Below are positions 7,682 through 18,200 of a DNA stretch of 64,000 nucleotides, in pieces (position 1 is the stretch's first letter; the number at the start of each line of letters is the position of its first letter). Below the pieces are notes generated by a model. The model was not told where the DNA came from and ran no database searches. It saw nothing but the letters and a program-made list of their open reading frames with translations. The stretch is from SVTX01 sp045660325 (GTDB taxonomy: Bacteria; Bacillota; Clostridia; Oscillospirales; CAG-272), in the NCBI GenBank assembly GCA_045660325.1, contig JAZRDO010000022.1, positions 14,284 to 78,283 on the forward strand. The letters run 5' to 3'. The position numbers were made by a program, and so were the translations under genes.

Positions 7682-9844
7682 ATGACAAACACAGAAATCA
7701 GAGCATTGATGGATAAAATGACAATTCGTCAAAAGGCAGCTCAGCTTCTTCAGCTCAATGCAAATCTTCTTGTTGTGACCGATGCGGAGATCACAGGCCC
7801 TGCGCAGGAGCTTAATCTTTCCGTTGAGGATATTTATACGACGGGTAACGTGCTTAATTTTACAAGCGCTCTTGACGTGATAAGAATCCAGAACGAGCAC
7901 ATGCAGAACGACCCCCACAAGATACCTATGCTCTTTATGATGGACGTTATCCACGGCTATAAAACGACCTTCCCGATTCCTCTCGGCATGGGCGCATCCT
8001 TTGATGCGGAGCTGCTCAAGGAATGTACAAAAATGTCCGCCAAGGAAGCGGTTGCGGGCGGCATTCAGGTAACCTTTACCCCTATGGTTGACTTCGTTCG
8101 CGATGCGAGATGGGGAAGAGTTATGGAGTCCTGCGGCGAGGACGTGTACGTAAATTCCATTATGGGCGCGGCTCAGGTAGAGGCATTCCAGGGAGATCTC
8201 GGCCCTGAGAATATCGGCACTTGCGTAAAGCATTTTGCGGCTTACGGCGGCGCGGAGGCCGGCCGTGATTATAATCTCGTTGAGATCTCCGAGAGAACAT
8301 TGCGCGAGTATTATTTCCCCGCATACAAGGCGTGTCTTGACGCGGGCGCTACAAGTATTATGCCGTCCTTCAATTCCTTAAACGGTGTTCCTTCGGTTGC
8401 AAATAAGTGGCTTATGAATGACGTTCTCCGTGGCGAATGGGGTTATGACGGACTTGTTATCAGTGACTATAACGCTATCGGCGAGCTTCTTGTTCACGGT
8501 GTTGCCGAGAATTCCAAGCAGGCGGCGGAAATGGCGTTCAACTGCGGTTGTGATATTGATATGAATACAAATTTCTATCCTACTCACATGGAGGAGCTTA
8601 TTGCCGAGGGCAAGGTTAAGATGGAGGATCTTGACCGCGCGGTATTCAAGGTGCTTGAATTGAAGAATAAGCTTGGTATGTTTGAGGATCCTCTTCGCGG
8701 CGCGTCATACGAAAAGGAAAAGGAGATCTGTCTCTGTGACGAGCATCGCGCGCTTGTAAGACGCGCAGTTGAGGAATGCTCGGTTCTTCTTAAAAACGAC
8801 GGAGTTCTTCCTTTCTCGAAGGAAACAAAGAAAATTGCTCTTATCGGCCCGTTTGCCGAGGAGCAGGCGATTTCGGGCTTCTGGTCTTGTAATGCAAAGC
8901 CCGAGGATTGCGTAAACGTATACAATGGCGTAAGGGCGCTTCTTCCCAATGCCGAGGTGGTGGCAGTGAAGGGCTGCTCTGCGGAATGGAATGAGCTTTC
9001 CGAGGAAGATTTTGAAAGAGCAATTGAAGCAGCAAGGGCAGCTGACGCGGTAGTGCTCTGTCTTGGTGAGCCTCAAAACTATTCGGGCGAGGGCAATTGC
9101 CGTACCGATCTTACACTCCCCGGCGTACAGACAAAGCTCGCGCGCAAGGTAGTGGAGGCAAATCCCAATACTGCGGCTATTATCTTCAACGGCAGACCTC
9201 TCGTTCTCACCGAGCTTGCGGAATTTACTCCCGCGATACTTGAAATGTGGTTTACGGGTGTTGAGGGTGGACCTGCCGCGGCGAATCTTCTTTTTGGCGA
9301 TGCCAACCCCTCCGGTAAGATCACTATGACCTTCCCGAGAAGCGTAGGTCAGTGTCCTATTTACTACAACCGTGTAAACACGGGCAGACCCAAGACAAAG
9401 CCCGATAATGAAAGACAGATCTACGCGTCGACCTATCTTGATTGCGGAAATCTCCCGCTTTATTCCTTCGGACACGGTCTTTCCTACACAACATTTGAAT
9501 ATCTTGATATGACGCTTGAAAATAAGACTATGAGCGATAAAGATCCTCTCAAGGTAAAGGTTACGTTGAAAAACACAGGCGAGAGAGCAGGCAAGGAGGT
9601 AGTCCAGCTCTACATTCACGACAGAGTTGCCTCGACCGTTCGTCCCGTTCAGTCCTTGGCGGCATTTACAAAGGTTTCACTTGATGCGGGTGAGACAAAG
9701 GTCGTCCAGCTTGAGATACCCGAGGAGAGACTTCGTTTCTATAATGAAAAATGTGAGTGTGTATCCGAGGCGGGCTGGTTTGATATCTTTGTCGGCTACG
9801 CGGATCATCCGTATATCGAGGACGAATTCTATCTTGAAAAATAA
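7682..9844 (+). CDS. GH3 beta-glucosidase
   Basis: A 720-residue family-3 glycoside hydrolase. It has the GH3 N-terminal barrel (VKHFAAYGG at about 182-190, nucleophile Asp262 in LVISDYNAI), the alpha/beta sandwich domain (GPFAEEQAISG, FTGVEGGPAAANLLFG) and a C-terminal fibronectin-like domain (KNTGERAGKEVVQLYIHD). It lacks a signal peptide and so would act on glycosides inside the cell, releasing glucose or a related sugar. The order and length match BglX-type enzymes minus the secretion signal. It is co-transcribed with the SGNH hydrolase. Confidence 0.92.
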   Translation: MTNTEIRALMDKMTIRQKAAQLLQLNANLLVVTDAEITGPAQELNLSVEDIYTTGNVLNFTSALDVIRIQNEHMQNDPHKIPMLFMMDVIHGYKTTFPIPLGMGASFDAELLKECTKMSAKEAVAGGIQVTFTPMVDFVRDARWGRVMESCGEDVYVNSIMGAAQVEAFQGDLGPENIGTCVKHFAAYGGAEAGRDYNLVEISERTLREYYFPAYKACLDAGATSIMPSFNSLNGVPSVANKWLMNDVLRGEWGYDGLVISDYNAIGELLVHGVAENSKQAAEMAFNCGCDIDMNTNFYPTHMEELIAEGKVKMEDLDRAVFKVLELKNKLGMFEDPLRGASYEKEKEICLCDEHRALVRRAVEECSVLLKNDGVLPFSKETKKIALIGPFAEEQAISGFWSCNAKPEDCVNVYNGVRALLPNAEVVAVKGCSAEWNELSEEDFERAIEAARAADAVVLCLGEPQNYSGEGNCRTDLTLPGVQTKLARKVVEANPNTAAIIFNGRPLVLTELAEFTPAILEMWFTGVEGGPAAANLLFGDANPSGKITMTFPRSVGQCPIYYNRVNTGRPKTKPDNERQIYASTYLDCGNLPLYSFGHGLSYTTFEYLDMTLENKTMSDKDPLKVKVTLKNTGERAGKEVVQLYIHDRVASTVRPVQSLAAFTKVSLDAGETKVVQLEIPEERLRFYNEKCECVSEAGWFDIFVGYADHPYIEDEFYLEK

Positions 9845-9880
9845 TTACTTTTTTACAAAAAATTATATCAGGATTTTCTC

Positions 9881-9909
9881 TTGACAAAGGGCGCAAAATT
9901 CTGTATAAT
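9881..9909 (+). promoter_or_regulatory. pfl operon promoter
   Basis: TTGACA, 17 bases, TATAAT. Transcription would start near 9916, just before the riboswitch. Confidence 0.8.
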
Positions 9910-9934
9910 ATAATCGTAAAAAACAAATACTCCT

Positions 9935-10038
9935 TGTATGACTGACGGATTAGCGGGTCAACCGCGTGGGAATATGAGGTTTTAAACGTCGACCGTCTGG
10001 GCAATTCAGTCAAACAAGGCTTGAATTGCCCTTATTTT
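9935..10038 (+). promoter_or_regulatory. ZTP (pfl-motif) riboswitch with overlapping terminator
   Basis: The leader carries the two conserved blocks of the pfl/ZTP aptamer: TGACTGACG followed by CGTGGGA near 9938-9971, and the 3' block CCGTCTGGGCA at 9993-10003. The GGGCA of that block is also the 5' side of a ten-pair terminator hairpin (9999-10008 with 10022-10031) followed by a T-run. Ligand binding and termination are therefore mutually exclusive, the arrangement known for ZTP riboswitches, which sense ZMP/ZTP when 10-formyl-THF is short. It precedes pflB, a classical target since PFL supplies formate. Confidence 0.88.
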
Positions 10039-10076
10039 TTCGTTTGTAAAATTTGGTATATATTATGGAGGTTTTT

Positions 10077-12308
10077 ATGGAACACAAGAATTGGGACGGA
10101 TTTGTGTCGGGTGCGTGGCAGAGAGAGATCAACGTTCGCGACTTTATTCAGAAAAACTATAAGGAATACTGCGGAGACGCGTCGTTCTTAGCGGGTGCAA
10201 CCGAGAGAACACGCGCGCTTATGGAAAAGGTGCAGGCACTCTTCAAGCTTGAGCGTCAGAGAGGCGGAGTGCTTGATATTGATACGGAAACCGTATCCTC
10301 GCTTACAAATTATGCGCCCGGTTACGTTGATAAGGAAAACGAGCTTATCGTCGGCCTTCAGACTGACGCCCCCTTGAAGCGCGGAGTAAATCCCTTCGGC
10401 GGTATCAGAATGGCGCGTCAGGCGTGCGCGGCATACGGCTACAAGCTCAGCGACGTAATTGAAGAGGAATTCAGATACAGAACAACACATAACGACGGTG
10501 TTTTCCGCGCATATACGGATGAAATGAGACTTGCGCGCAGATGCCACGTTATTACGGGCTTGCCCGACGCTTACGGACGCGGTAGAATTATCGGCGACTA
10601 CCGTCGTGTTGCACTTTACGGCGTTGACAAGCTTATGGAAGAAAAGAAAAAGGATATGAAGGCACTCGGCGAGAAGAACTTCACGGAAGAGAACATCAAG
10701 CTTATTGAAGAGGTTCGCCGTCAGATACTTTTCTTAGGTTATTTGAAGGATATGGCGGCTATGTATGGCTACAATATTTCCGAGCCTGCCGCAAATACCC
10801 GCGAGGCTATTCAGTGGACCTACTTCGCTTACCTTGCATCCATTAAGGAGCAGAACGGCGCGGCTATGTCCCTCGGTCGTGTAGCCACATTCTTTGACAT
10901 TTATATTGAGAGAGATATTGAGGCAGGCATCTTGACAGAAGAGGGTGCGCAGGAGCTTATGGACGACTTTGTTATCAAGCTTCGCTTGGCTCGTCATCTC
11001 CGTACACCCGAATACAATGAGCTTTTCGGCGGCGACCCCATGTGGATCACAGAGGTAGTAGGCGGCATGGGCGAGGACGGAAGAACCCTCGTTTCCAAGA
11101 GTAGCTTCCGTATTCTCAATACACTTTATACTCTCGGCTCTTCTCCTGAGCCCAACCTCACGGTGCTCTGGTCTACCCGACTTCCCGATGGCTTTAAGAA
11201 ATTCTGTGCTCAGGTTTCAAAGGACACTGACTCTATTCAGTACGAGAACGACGATATTATGCGTCCTCTCCACGGTGACGACTATGCTATCGCGTGCTGT
11301 GTTTCCGCTATGACAATCGGTAAGCAGATGCAGTTCTTCGGCGCAAGATGTAATCTTGCAAAGCTCCTTCTTATCGCAATCAACGGCGGTTACGATACCA
11401 CAAGTGATATTCATATCGGTCCTCAGATGCCTGTGCTCAATACAAGAAAGCTTGACTTTGACACAGTTATGGAAAGATTCAATATTTACGTTTCATGGCT
11501 TGCTCATCTCTACGTAAATACAATGAATATCATCCACTATATGCACGATAAATACGCGTACGAAAAGACACAGATGGCGCTTCACGATACAGAGGTTGAG
11601 CGTCTTATGGCATTCGGTATCGCAGGACTTTCTGTTGTTACTGACTCGCTCAGTGCAATAAAGTTTGCAAACGTAAGACCTATTATTGATGATAACGGCT
11701 TTGTGGTTGACTTTAAGACAGAGGGCGAATTCCCCAAGTTCGGTAATGATGACGACAGAGTTGACTTGATTGCAAAGGACGTAACTCACAAGATGATCGA
11801 GGAGCTTCGCAAGACTCCTACGTACAGAGATGCAGTTCATACACTCAGCGCTCTTACGATCACATCCAACGTAATGTACGGAAAGAATACAGGCTCCACT
11901 CCCGACGGTAGACGCGCGGCAGAGCCCTTCGCTCCCGGCGCTAATCCTATGCACAACCGCGAGGAGAACGGCGCGCTCGCATCCCTCAACTCGGTTGCAA
12001 AAATTAAGTACGAGGACTGTCGCGACGGTATTTCCAACACCTTCTCCATTACTCCCGAGGCGCTCGGTAAGACGGATGACGAGAGAGTTGACAACCTTGT
12101 TTCAATTCTTGACGGCTACTTCGGTCGCGGCGCGCATCATTTGAACGTAAACGTGCTCAATCGTGAAACTCTTATGAAGGCGTACGAAAATCCCGAGGAG
12201 TATCCTAACCTTACTATCAGAGTTTCGGGCTATGCGGTTAACTTCTCCAAGCTCTCCCGCGAGCATCAGAGAGAGGTTATCAGCCGCACCTTCCACACAT
12301 CGATATGA
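10077..12308 (+). CDS. pflB: Formate C-acetyltransferase (pyruvate formate-lyase)
   Basis: A 743-residue glycyl-radical enzyme that converts pyruvate and CoA to acetyl-CoA and formate in anaerobic fermentation. The adjacent catalytic cysteines Cys407-Cys408 (ACCVSAM) and the radical Gly718 in RVSGYAV are both present at family positions. ATG 10077 is chosen because GGAGG ends six bases before it; the TTG at 10053 has no ribosome site. The stop overlaps the activase start (ATGA), so PflB and PflA are translationally coupled. Expression is controlled by the ZTP riboswitch upstream. Confidence 0.97.
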   Translation: MEHKNWDGFVSGAWQREINVRDFIQKNYKEYCGDASFLAGATERTRALMEKVQALFKLERQRGGVLDIDTETVSSLTNYAPGYVDKENELIVGLQTDAPLKRGVNPFGGIRMARQACAAYGYKLSDVIEEEFRYRTTHNDGVFRAYTDEMRLARRCHVITGLPDAYGRGRIIGDYRRVALYGVDKLMEEKKKDMKALGEKNFTEENIKLIEEVRRQILFLGYLKDMAAMYGYNISEPAANTREAIQWTYFAYLASIKEQNGAAMSLGRVATFFDIYIERDIEAGILTEEGAQELMDDFVIKLRLARHLRTPEYNELFGGDPMWITEVVGGMGEDGRTLVSKSSFRILNTLYTLGSSPEPNLTVLWSTRLPDGFKKFCAQVSKDTDSIQYENDDIMRPLHGDDYAIACCVSAMTIGKQMQFFGARCNLAKLLLIAINGGYDTTSDIHIGPQMPVLNTRKLDFDTVMERFNIYVSWLAHLYVNTMNIIHYMHDKYAYEKTQMALHDTEVERLMAFGIAGLSVVTDSLSAIKFANVRPIIDDNGFVVDFKTEGEFPKFGNDDDRVDLIAKDVTHKMIEELRKTPTYRDAVHTLSALTITSNVMYGKNTGSTPDGRRAAEPFAPGANPMHNREENGALASLNSVAKIKYEDCRDGISNTFSITPEALGKTDDERVDNLVSILDGYFGRGAHHLNVNVLNRETLMKAYENPEEYPNLTIRVSGYAVNFSKLSREHQREVISRTFHTSI

Positions 12309-13003
12309 CGGGTAGAGTTCACTCAATACAGAGTCTTGGCACGGTTGACGGACCCGGTATCCGCTTTGTAGTATTTATGCAAGGATGTAATCTTCGCTGT
12401 AAGTGTTGCCATAACCCCGACACGTGGTCGGGGCAGGGCGGCACGGAGTACACACCAGAAGAAATAGTAGAAAAAGCCTTGCGCTATAAGTCTTATTACG
12501 GCGAGCGCGGAGGCATTACGGTTTCGGGTGGAGAGCCCTTGCTTCAGGCGGATTTCGTTCGCGAGGTGTTTGAGCTTTGTCATAAAAACGGAATTAATAC
12601 CTGCCTTGACACGTCGGGTAGCATATTGAACGATTCGGTTTTGCGTTTGCTTGACGAAACCGACAGGGTGCTTCTTGATATAAAGTACACCTCGGACAAC
12701 GAGTACCGCGAAAACGTCGGATGCAGTATTGACGGTGTGCTGGAATTTCTTGCCGTGCTTAACAAAAAGGGAATACCTACCACCGTTCGTCAGGTAATTA
12801 TTCCTACGGTCAACGATAGCGAGGAGAATATTACAAGGCTCAAGGAGATCCTCTCCGCGCACAGCTGTGTTGACAAGGTCGAGCTTTTGCCCTTCCGTAA
12901 AATTTGTCAGGTAAAGTATGACAATATGGGAATAGAATTTCCGTTTGGCGGAATCGCGGAGCCGACACATGAAGCAATGCAAAAATTAAATGATCTGTTA
13001 TGA
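12305..13003 (+). CDS. pflA: Pyruvate formate-lyase activating enzyme
   Basis: A 232-residue radical SAM enzyme that makes the glycyl radical on PflB. The cluster motif CX3CX2C is Cys28, Cys32, Cys35 in GCNLRCKCCHNP, and GGEPLLQ is the SAM-binding GGE region. The gene starts inside the pflB stop codon (4-base overlap). Confidence 0.96.
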   Translation: MTGRVHSIQSLGTVDGPGIRFVVFMQGCNLRCKCCHNPDTWSGQGGTEYTPEEIVEKALRYKSYYGERGGITVSGGEPLLQADFVREVFELCHKNGINTCLDTSGSILNDSVLRLLDETDRVLLDIKYTSDNEYRENVGCSIDGVLEFLAVLNKKGIPTTVRQVIIPTVNDSEENITRLKEILSAHSCVDKVELLPFRKICQVKYDNMGIEFPFGGIAEPTHEAMQKLNDLL

Positions 13004-13006
13004 TAA

Positions 13007-13038
13007 AAACCCAATCGCAAGATTGGGTTTTTCTTTTT
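13007..13038 (+). terminator. pfl operon terminator
   Basis: AAACCCAATC-GCAA-GATTGGGTTT and a T-rich run. Confidence 0.88.
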
Positions 13039-13043
13039 ATTTG

Positions 13044-13072
13044 TTGACAAAATTCATTTATGATGCTATAAT
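13044..13072 (+). promoter_or_regulatory. Promoter of the GH78-like gene
   Basis: TTGACA, 17 bases, TATAAT. Confidence 0.8.
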
Positions 13073-13102
13073 TATTTTAGCGTTAAGAAAGGTGGGGTAC
13101 AT

Positions 13103-15118
13103 ATGAGCAATAATGTTTTTTCCAAGGCTGTATGGATTTCTCCCGAGAAATTTTCCTCTCTTGAGATAAGGGATCTTCTTTGTAAGGAGATGGATGCCAA
13201 ATCCAAGACTCCCGTTGAGGGAGTGCAAAATTTACACTTTTATTTTAAGAAAAATATAAATATTGACAATGCTCGCGGCGTGAAGATCCGAATTTCCGCC
13301 GACGATTACTATAAGCTTTACGTAAACGGCAATTTCGTAGGGCAGGGACCCGCGCAGGGATATCCCTTTAATTACTATTTTAACGAGTACGATCTGTCAA
13401 GCTTTTTGCACGCAGGCGAGAACGAGATCTTCGTGCATTGCTACTATCAGGGTCTTATCAACCGCTATTATATGAGCGGTGACGGCAGACTCGGTATGAT
13501 CGCGGAAATTTTCTCCGACAATCGTGTTATTTCGGCAACCGACAGCAGTTGGGATTGCGCTGTATCCGAGGCGTATTCTATTACTCATATAAACGGCTAT
13601 AATACGGATTTTGCCGAGAATTTTGATAATCGTAAGTCGGGTCTTTTGTGGGAGCGCGCTTCTGTGCGAGAGATGGACCACGTCTTTGATAATAAGGCGA
13701 TAACGCCTCTTTCCGTTTACAAAAAGGACGCGGTGGAAACAAAAATCCTGCCTGACGGCTCGCTTTTCCTTGACTTTGGCACGGAAATTACGGCGTCTCT
13801 TGAATTTGAGGCGGAGGGCGATGACGGTGACAAGGTTATTTTGCATTTTGGCGAGGAGCTTTCTGAGGACGGAAGCGTAAGATATCTTATGCGATCCATT
13901 TGTAATTACGAGGACACCGTAATTCTCAAAAATGGTGAAAACCGTATCGCACAGTATGAGTATAAGGCGTTCAGATATGTGAATATTATTCCTTGCGGTA
14001 ATGCTAAAATAGTTGGCGCTCGCGCGATCGTTCGTCACTATCCCTTCGACGATGAATATTGCAATATCGAGACGGATAACAAGATTCTTGAGGCGGTATT
14101 CAACATCTGCAAGAATACAATAAAATACGGTGCTCAAGAGGTTTACGTTGACTGTCCCGGACGAGAGAAGGGACAGTACGCGGGGGACCTTACGATCACA
14201 GGCGGCTCGCACGTTCTTCTTACGGGGGATATGTCGCTTTATACGAAGGCAATTGACAATCAGGCTCAGTCGCAGGCGATATGCGACGGTCTTATGGCGG
14301 TAACGCCCGGCTCGTATATGCAGGAGATAGCCGATTATTCACTCCAATTTCCGCTTTTGGCGATTCGCCATTACAGACATACGAAGGACAGGGAATACCT
14401 TCTTCGTAATTACCGAGTGAGCGAAAAAATTATCGGGTATTTTTCAAAATTCGCCCGCGAGGACGGCTTGCTTGAGGACGTAACGGACAAATGGAATCTC
14501 GTTGACTGGCCGCAAAATCTTCGTGACGGCTACGATTTTCCCCTTACTAATCCCATGGAGAAGGGACACGGACCCCATAACGTTTTGAATGCATTTTATA
14601 TTGGATGCATCAAGCAGGTTGAGCTTATAGCATCAATTCTCGGCATTGACCGTGAGAATGTAAGCGATGCCCTTAAAGAAAGCTTTAAAAAGGAATTTTA
14701 TCGACCTGATCTCGGTGTCTTCGTTGACTGTAAGGGAAGCGATCACAGTGCGGTGCATTCAAATATCCTTCCGCTTTACTTCGCCTTGACTGATGAGGAA
14801 AACGAGGAGAGGATTACAAATCATCTTATAAGCCGAGGCAATTGTACTGGAGTTTATATGTCGTATTTTCTTTTGAAGGCGCTCTGCCGTGTCGGAAGAT
14901 ACGAGGAGGCACTTGCTATTATTACAAGCGAGAGCGAAAAGTCTTGGTATAATATGATCCGAGAGGGCGGAACGACCTGCTTTGAGGCGTGGGGCAAGGA
15001 GCAAAAGTGGAATACGAGCCTTTGTCACCCGTGGGCGACGGCGCCTATTTCGGTAATTATCAAGGATATCGTACCCAATATGCCACACGTTGCGAAGATA
15101 GTTTATAAAAATAAATAA
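13103..15118 (+). CDS. GH78-like alpha-L-rhamnosidase
   Basis: A 671-residue enzyme with an N-terminal beta-sandwich (KIRISADDYYKLYVNG, GENEIFVHCYYQG) and an (alpha/alpha)6 barrel carrying DCPGREKGQYAGDLT, the equivalent of the DCPqRe..GwtGD signature of bacterial rhamnosidases. The C-terminal part (TCFEAWGKEQKWNTSLCHPW) holds the second conserved region. It should remove terminal rhamnose (or a related sugar) from glycans or plant glycosides. No signal peptide is present. It is shorter than many GH78 enzymes, which often exceed 850 residues, and its substrate is not certain. Confidence 0.75.
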   Translation: MSNNVFSKAVWISPEKFSSLEIRDLLCKEMDAKSKTPVEGVQNLHFYFKKNINIDNARGVKIRISADDYYKLYVNGNFVGQGPAQGYPFNYYFNEYDLSSFLHAGENEIFVHCYYQGLINRYYMSGDGRLGMIAEIFSDNRVISATDSSWDCAVSEAYSITHINGYNTDFAENFDNRKSGLLWERASVREMDHVFDNKAITPLSVYKKDAVETKILPDGSLFLDFGTEITASLEFEAEGDDGDKVILHFGEELSEDGSVRYLMRSICNYEDTVILKNGENRIAQYEYKAFRYVNIIPCGNAKIVGARAIVRHYPFDDEYCNIETDNKILEAVFNICKNTIKYGAQEVYVDCPGREKGQYAGDLTITGGSHVLLTGDMSLYTKAIDNQAQSQAICDGLMAVTPGSYMQEIADYSLQFPLLAIRHYRHTKDREYLLRNYRVSEKIIGYFSKFAREDGLLEDVTDKWNLVDWPQNLRDGYDFPLTNPMEKGHGPHNVLNAFYIGCIKQVELIASILGIDRENVSDALKESFKKEFYRPDLGVFVDCKGSDHSAVHSNILPLYFALTDEENEERITNHLISRGNCTGVYMSYFLLKALCRVGRYEEALAIITSESEKSWYNMIREGGTTCFEAWGKEQKWNTSLCHPWATAPISVIIKDIVPNMPHVAKIVYKNK

Positions 15119-15127
15119 TACGATAAA

Positions 15128-15157
15128 AGAAGGCGGGTCTTTTCCGCCTTCTTTTTT
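15128..15157 (+). terminator. Terminator after GH78-like gene
   Basis: AGAAGGCGG/CCGCCTTCT stem and T-run. Confidence 0.88.
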
Positions 15158-15190
15158 CTAAAAAAAGTGACGGTGTTTGCATTTTTGATA

Positions 15191-15219
15191 TTGATTTATC
15201 AAAAAATATGTGTTATAAT
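15191..15219 (+). promoter_or_regulatory. Promoter of the secreted nuclease gene
   Basis: TTGATT, 17 bases, TATAAT; the predicted transcript starts well upstream of the ATG at 15260, excluding the longer frame from 15167. Confidence 0.65.
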
Positions 15220-15259
15220 TAAAATGTCAAAATATGATAATTTTTCAAAGGAGAAAACT

Positions 15260-18200
15260 ATGAAAAAGAACATTAAGAGATTAGCGTTACTTATTACGGT
15301 AGTAATGCTCGTTCAGGCAATTTTTGTCGGCGTATTTACTGTTAATGCGTCTGCTGCTTTGAGTGGCAACTTCACAGGCTACACAAAGGCGAGCGACGTT
15401 AACTACGTTTATGACGGCGATTACATTGCAAACTGGGGCGCAAGAGGAGAGGTTGCAACCTTCCTTACAACTAACGCGCTTGAGTTCAGCTCAGGCAGCT
15501 ATGCATTTGAAACAGTTTCAAAGCTTGGCGGTGGCGCGACAGAATCCGCGGTTCCCGGCAGTGATCTTTATAAGAAGCTTCAGGATCTTATGAAGAGCAA
15601 GCACACATATCAGACAAGCTATAACGCAACAAGAGATTTGTTCCAGTACACGGACTGTGTAAACGGTAATGCTGCTGGTGGTATTTCTTCCTTCTATTCC
15701 GGAGAAAAGATCGGTCCTGCATGGGGCTCCTCTCCTTCCTGGAACAGAGAACACACATGGCCCAACTCCAAGGGCGATTTGGCAGGTAACGGCGAGAACG
15801 ACCTTATGATGCTCCGTCCTACCTCCTCCAGCGAAAACAGCAGCCGCGGTAACAAGGCATACGGTCAGAGCGGCGGATACTACAATCCTAACTCCGAATC
15901 CGGCGGTTTGTACGACCTTCGCGGTGACGTGGCAAGACTTTCTCTTTATACCTACGTTCGTTGGGGCTGCATTAATACAGGTCTCAATCCTAACGGTATT
16001 TTCGGCACTAACGGTATTTTCGAGAGCCTTGACGTTCTTCTTTCATGGATCAAGGCAGACCCTGTTGATACATGGGAGCTTGGTAGAAACGACTCCGTTG
16101 AATCCATTACAGGTACAAGAAACGTATTCGTTGACTATCCCGAGTACGCGTTCCTCCTTTTCGGTAAGGAAGTTCCTACCGATATGGTAACACCCTCAAG
16201 CGCAGCTTCCTTGGGCGTTCAGGGTGGTACACCCTCAACAGGTGGCGGAACAGGTACAACACCCTCCACACCTACTCTCAACGCGGTTAAGCCCGTGGTT
16301 GGCACAGCGTATAAGCTTGGTATGAACCAGACTTATGCAGGCAAGATCGTATATATGCTCGGTACTGAAAGCGGTTACTATCTTGCGACAACAGAAACAA
16401 TGACAAGCGGTCTTGACTTCTATATTGAAGAAACAAGCGGCGGCTATTACATTTACACGTCTATCAGCGGCGCAAAGAAGTACCTCGATATGGTTCCCAC
16501 CGCTGACGGCGCTCACGTAAACGCTAAGTACGTTTCTACTCCTACGGTTGTTTATACTTGGAACGATACTCTTAAAACGTTCGTTGGTAACGTAAATAGC
16601 GCGGACTACGTATTTGGTACAAGAAACGATAACTCCTACGTAACAGTTGGCTGTAACAAGGTTTCTTACGATCCCTTCGTAGTACAGTTCGTTCCCGCTG
16701 ACGGATCAAGCAATCCCGGCGGTAACCCCGGTGGTAGTACAGGCGGCGGTACAGGTAGCGACACACCCAGCACCGGTGCTGAAACAACAGTTAAGTTCGT
16801 GTTCCTTACCTATGCTCAGGCTCAGGGCATGACAATTGGTTCTACAAGTGCTACACAGTGCAAGACATGGCCTATCGACAGTAACATCACTATGACAGTT
16901 GCAGGCGGCCAGCACTCCGGTAAGATCTACACAGACGGTGTAAGAATTTACGCTACTGACTCTCCCGCGGGCTCTATTACGTTCACAGCTCCCGCAGGAA
17001 TGACAATCAAGTCCATTAAGTTCTCCATTGCTACGGGTACTTATGCTGATCTTCAGTATAATGGCTCTGCTGTAACAAACGGTCAGGTCGTTTCTATCAA
17101 CGCTTCCTCCGCAACCTTCAATTCCGTAAAGGTTGGTTCCGAAGGTAAGCAGGTAAGAATTGCTAACGTAGAGGTAGTTTATACTGGTGGCTCGGGCGGT
17201 ACAACTCCCGATACTCCCGACACACCTGACACACCCGTTACACCTCCCACACCGCCTACACCTTCCGTATCTCTCACACCTGTAAAGCCCGTTGTCGGCA
17301 CAGCATACAAGCTCGGTATGGCTCAGACAAAGGCAGGCAAGGTGGTTTATATGATCGGTGAATATCAGGCAACATACTACATTGGTACAACTGAAACAAA
17401 GGCATCCGGTCTTGATTTCTACATTGAAGAAACAACAGGTGGTTACTACATTTACACAACAATCGGTGGTGCAAAGCAGTACCTTAACATGGTGCCCAGC
17501 GGTACACACGTTAATGCTAAGTATGAGAATGCACCCTCCACAGTTTACACTTGGAACGAAACTGCAAAGACATTCACAAGTGTTGTAAATGACGCAGAGT
17601 ATGCATTTGGTACAAGAAACGATAACACATACACAACAGTTGGTTGTTATCAGCTTTCCGGCTCTCCCTTCACGGTTCAGTTCGTAGCAACTGAGGGCGG
17701 TACAACTCCCGACAACCCCGGCACAACTCCCGATAATCCTGATAATCCTGATAATCCCACACCTCCCGCAGGTAATACAAACGGTCTTGCAGATGCAGTT
17801 AAGCCCGTTGTTGGCTCTGACTATAAGCTCGCTATGAACCAGACACTTGCAGGTAAGGTTGTTTACCTCCTCGGTAGCGAGAGCGGTTACTACCTCGCAA
17901 CAACAGTTAACAAGGACCACGGTCTTATCTTCAATATTGAGGAGACAACAGGTGGCTATTACATTTACACAATGATCAACGGCGCGAAGAAGTATCTTGA
18001 TATGGTACCCTCCGCTGACGGTGCTCACGTAAATGCAAAGTACGTTGATGCTCCCACAGTTGTTTATACTTGGAACGAAGCATATAAGACATTCGTTGGT
18101 AACGTAGGTGGCGATGAGTACGTATTCGGTACAAGAAACGACAAGAACTACGAGACTGTTGGCTGTAACAAGCTTTCCTATGAGCCCTTCGTTCTCCAGT

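Noticed and set aside
8705..9619. A 304-codon minus-strand frame
   Set aside because: Opposite the GH3 gene and has no family features.
16706..18028. A 440-codon open frame on the minus strand
   Set aside because: It is antisense to the repeat region of the secreted nuclease; its composition (Cys- and Val-rich) and lack of a ribosome site mark it as a shadow.
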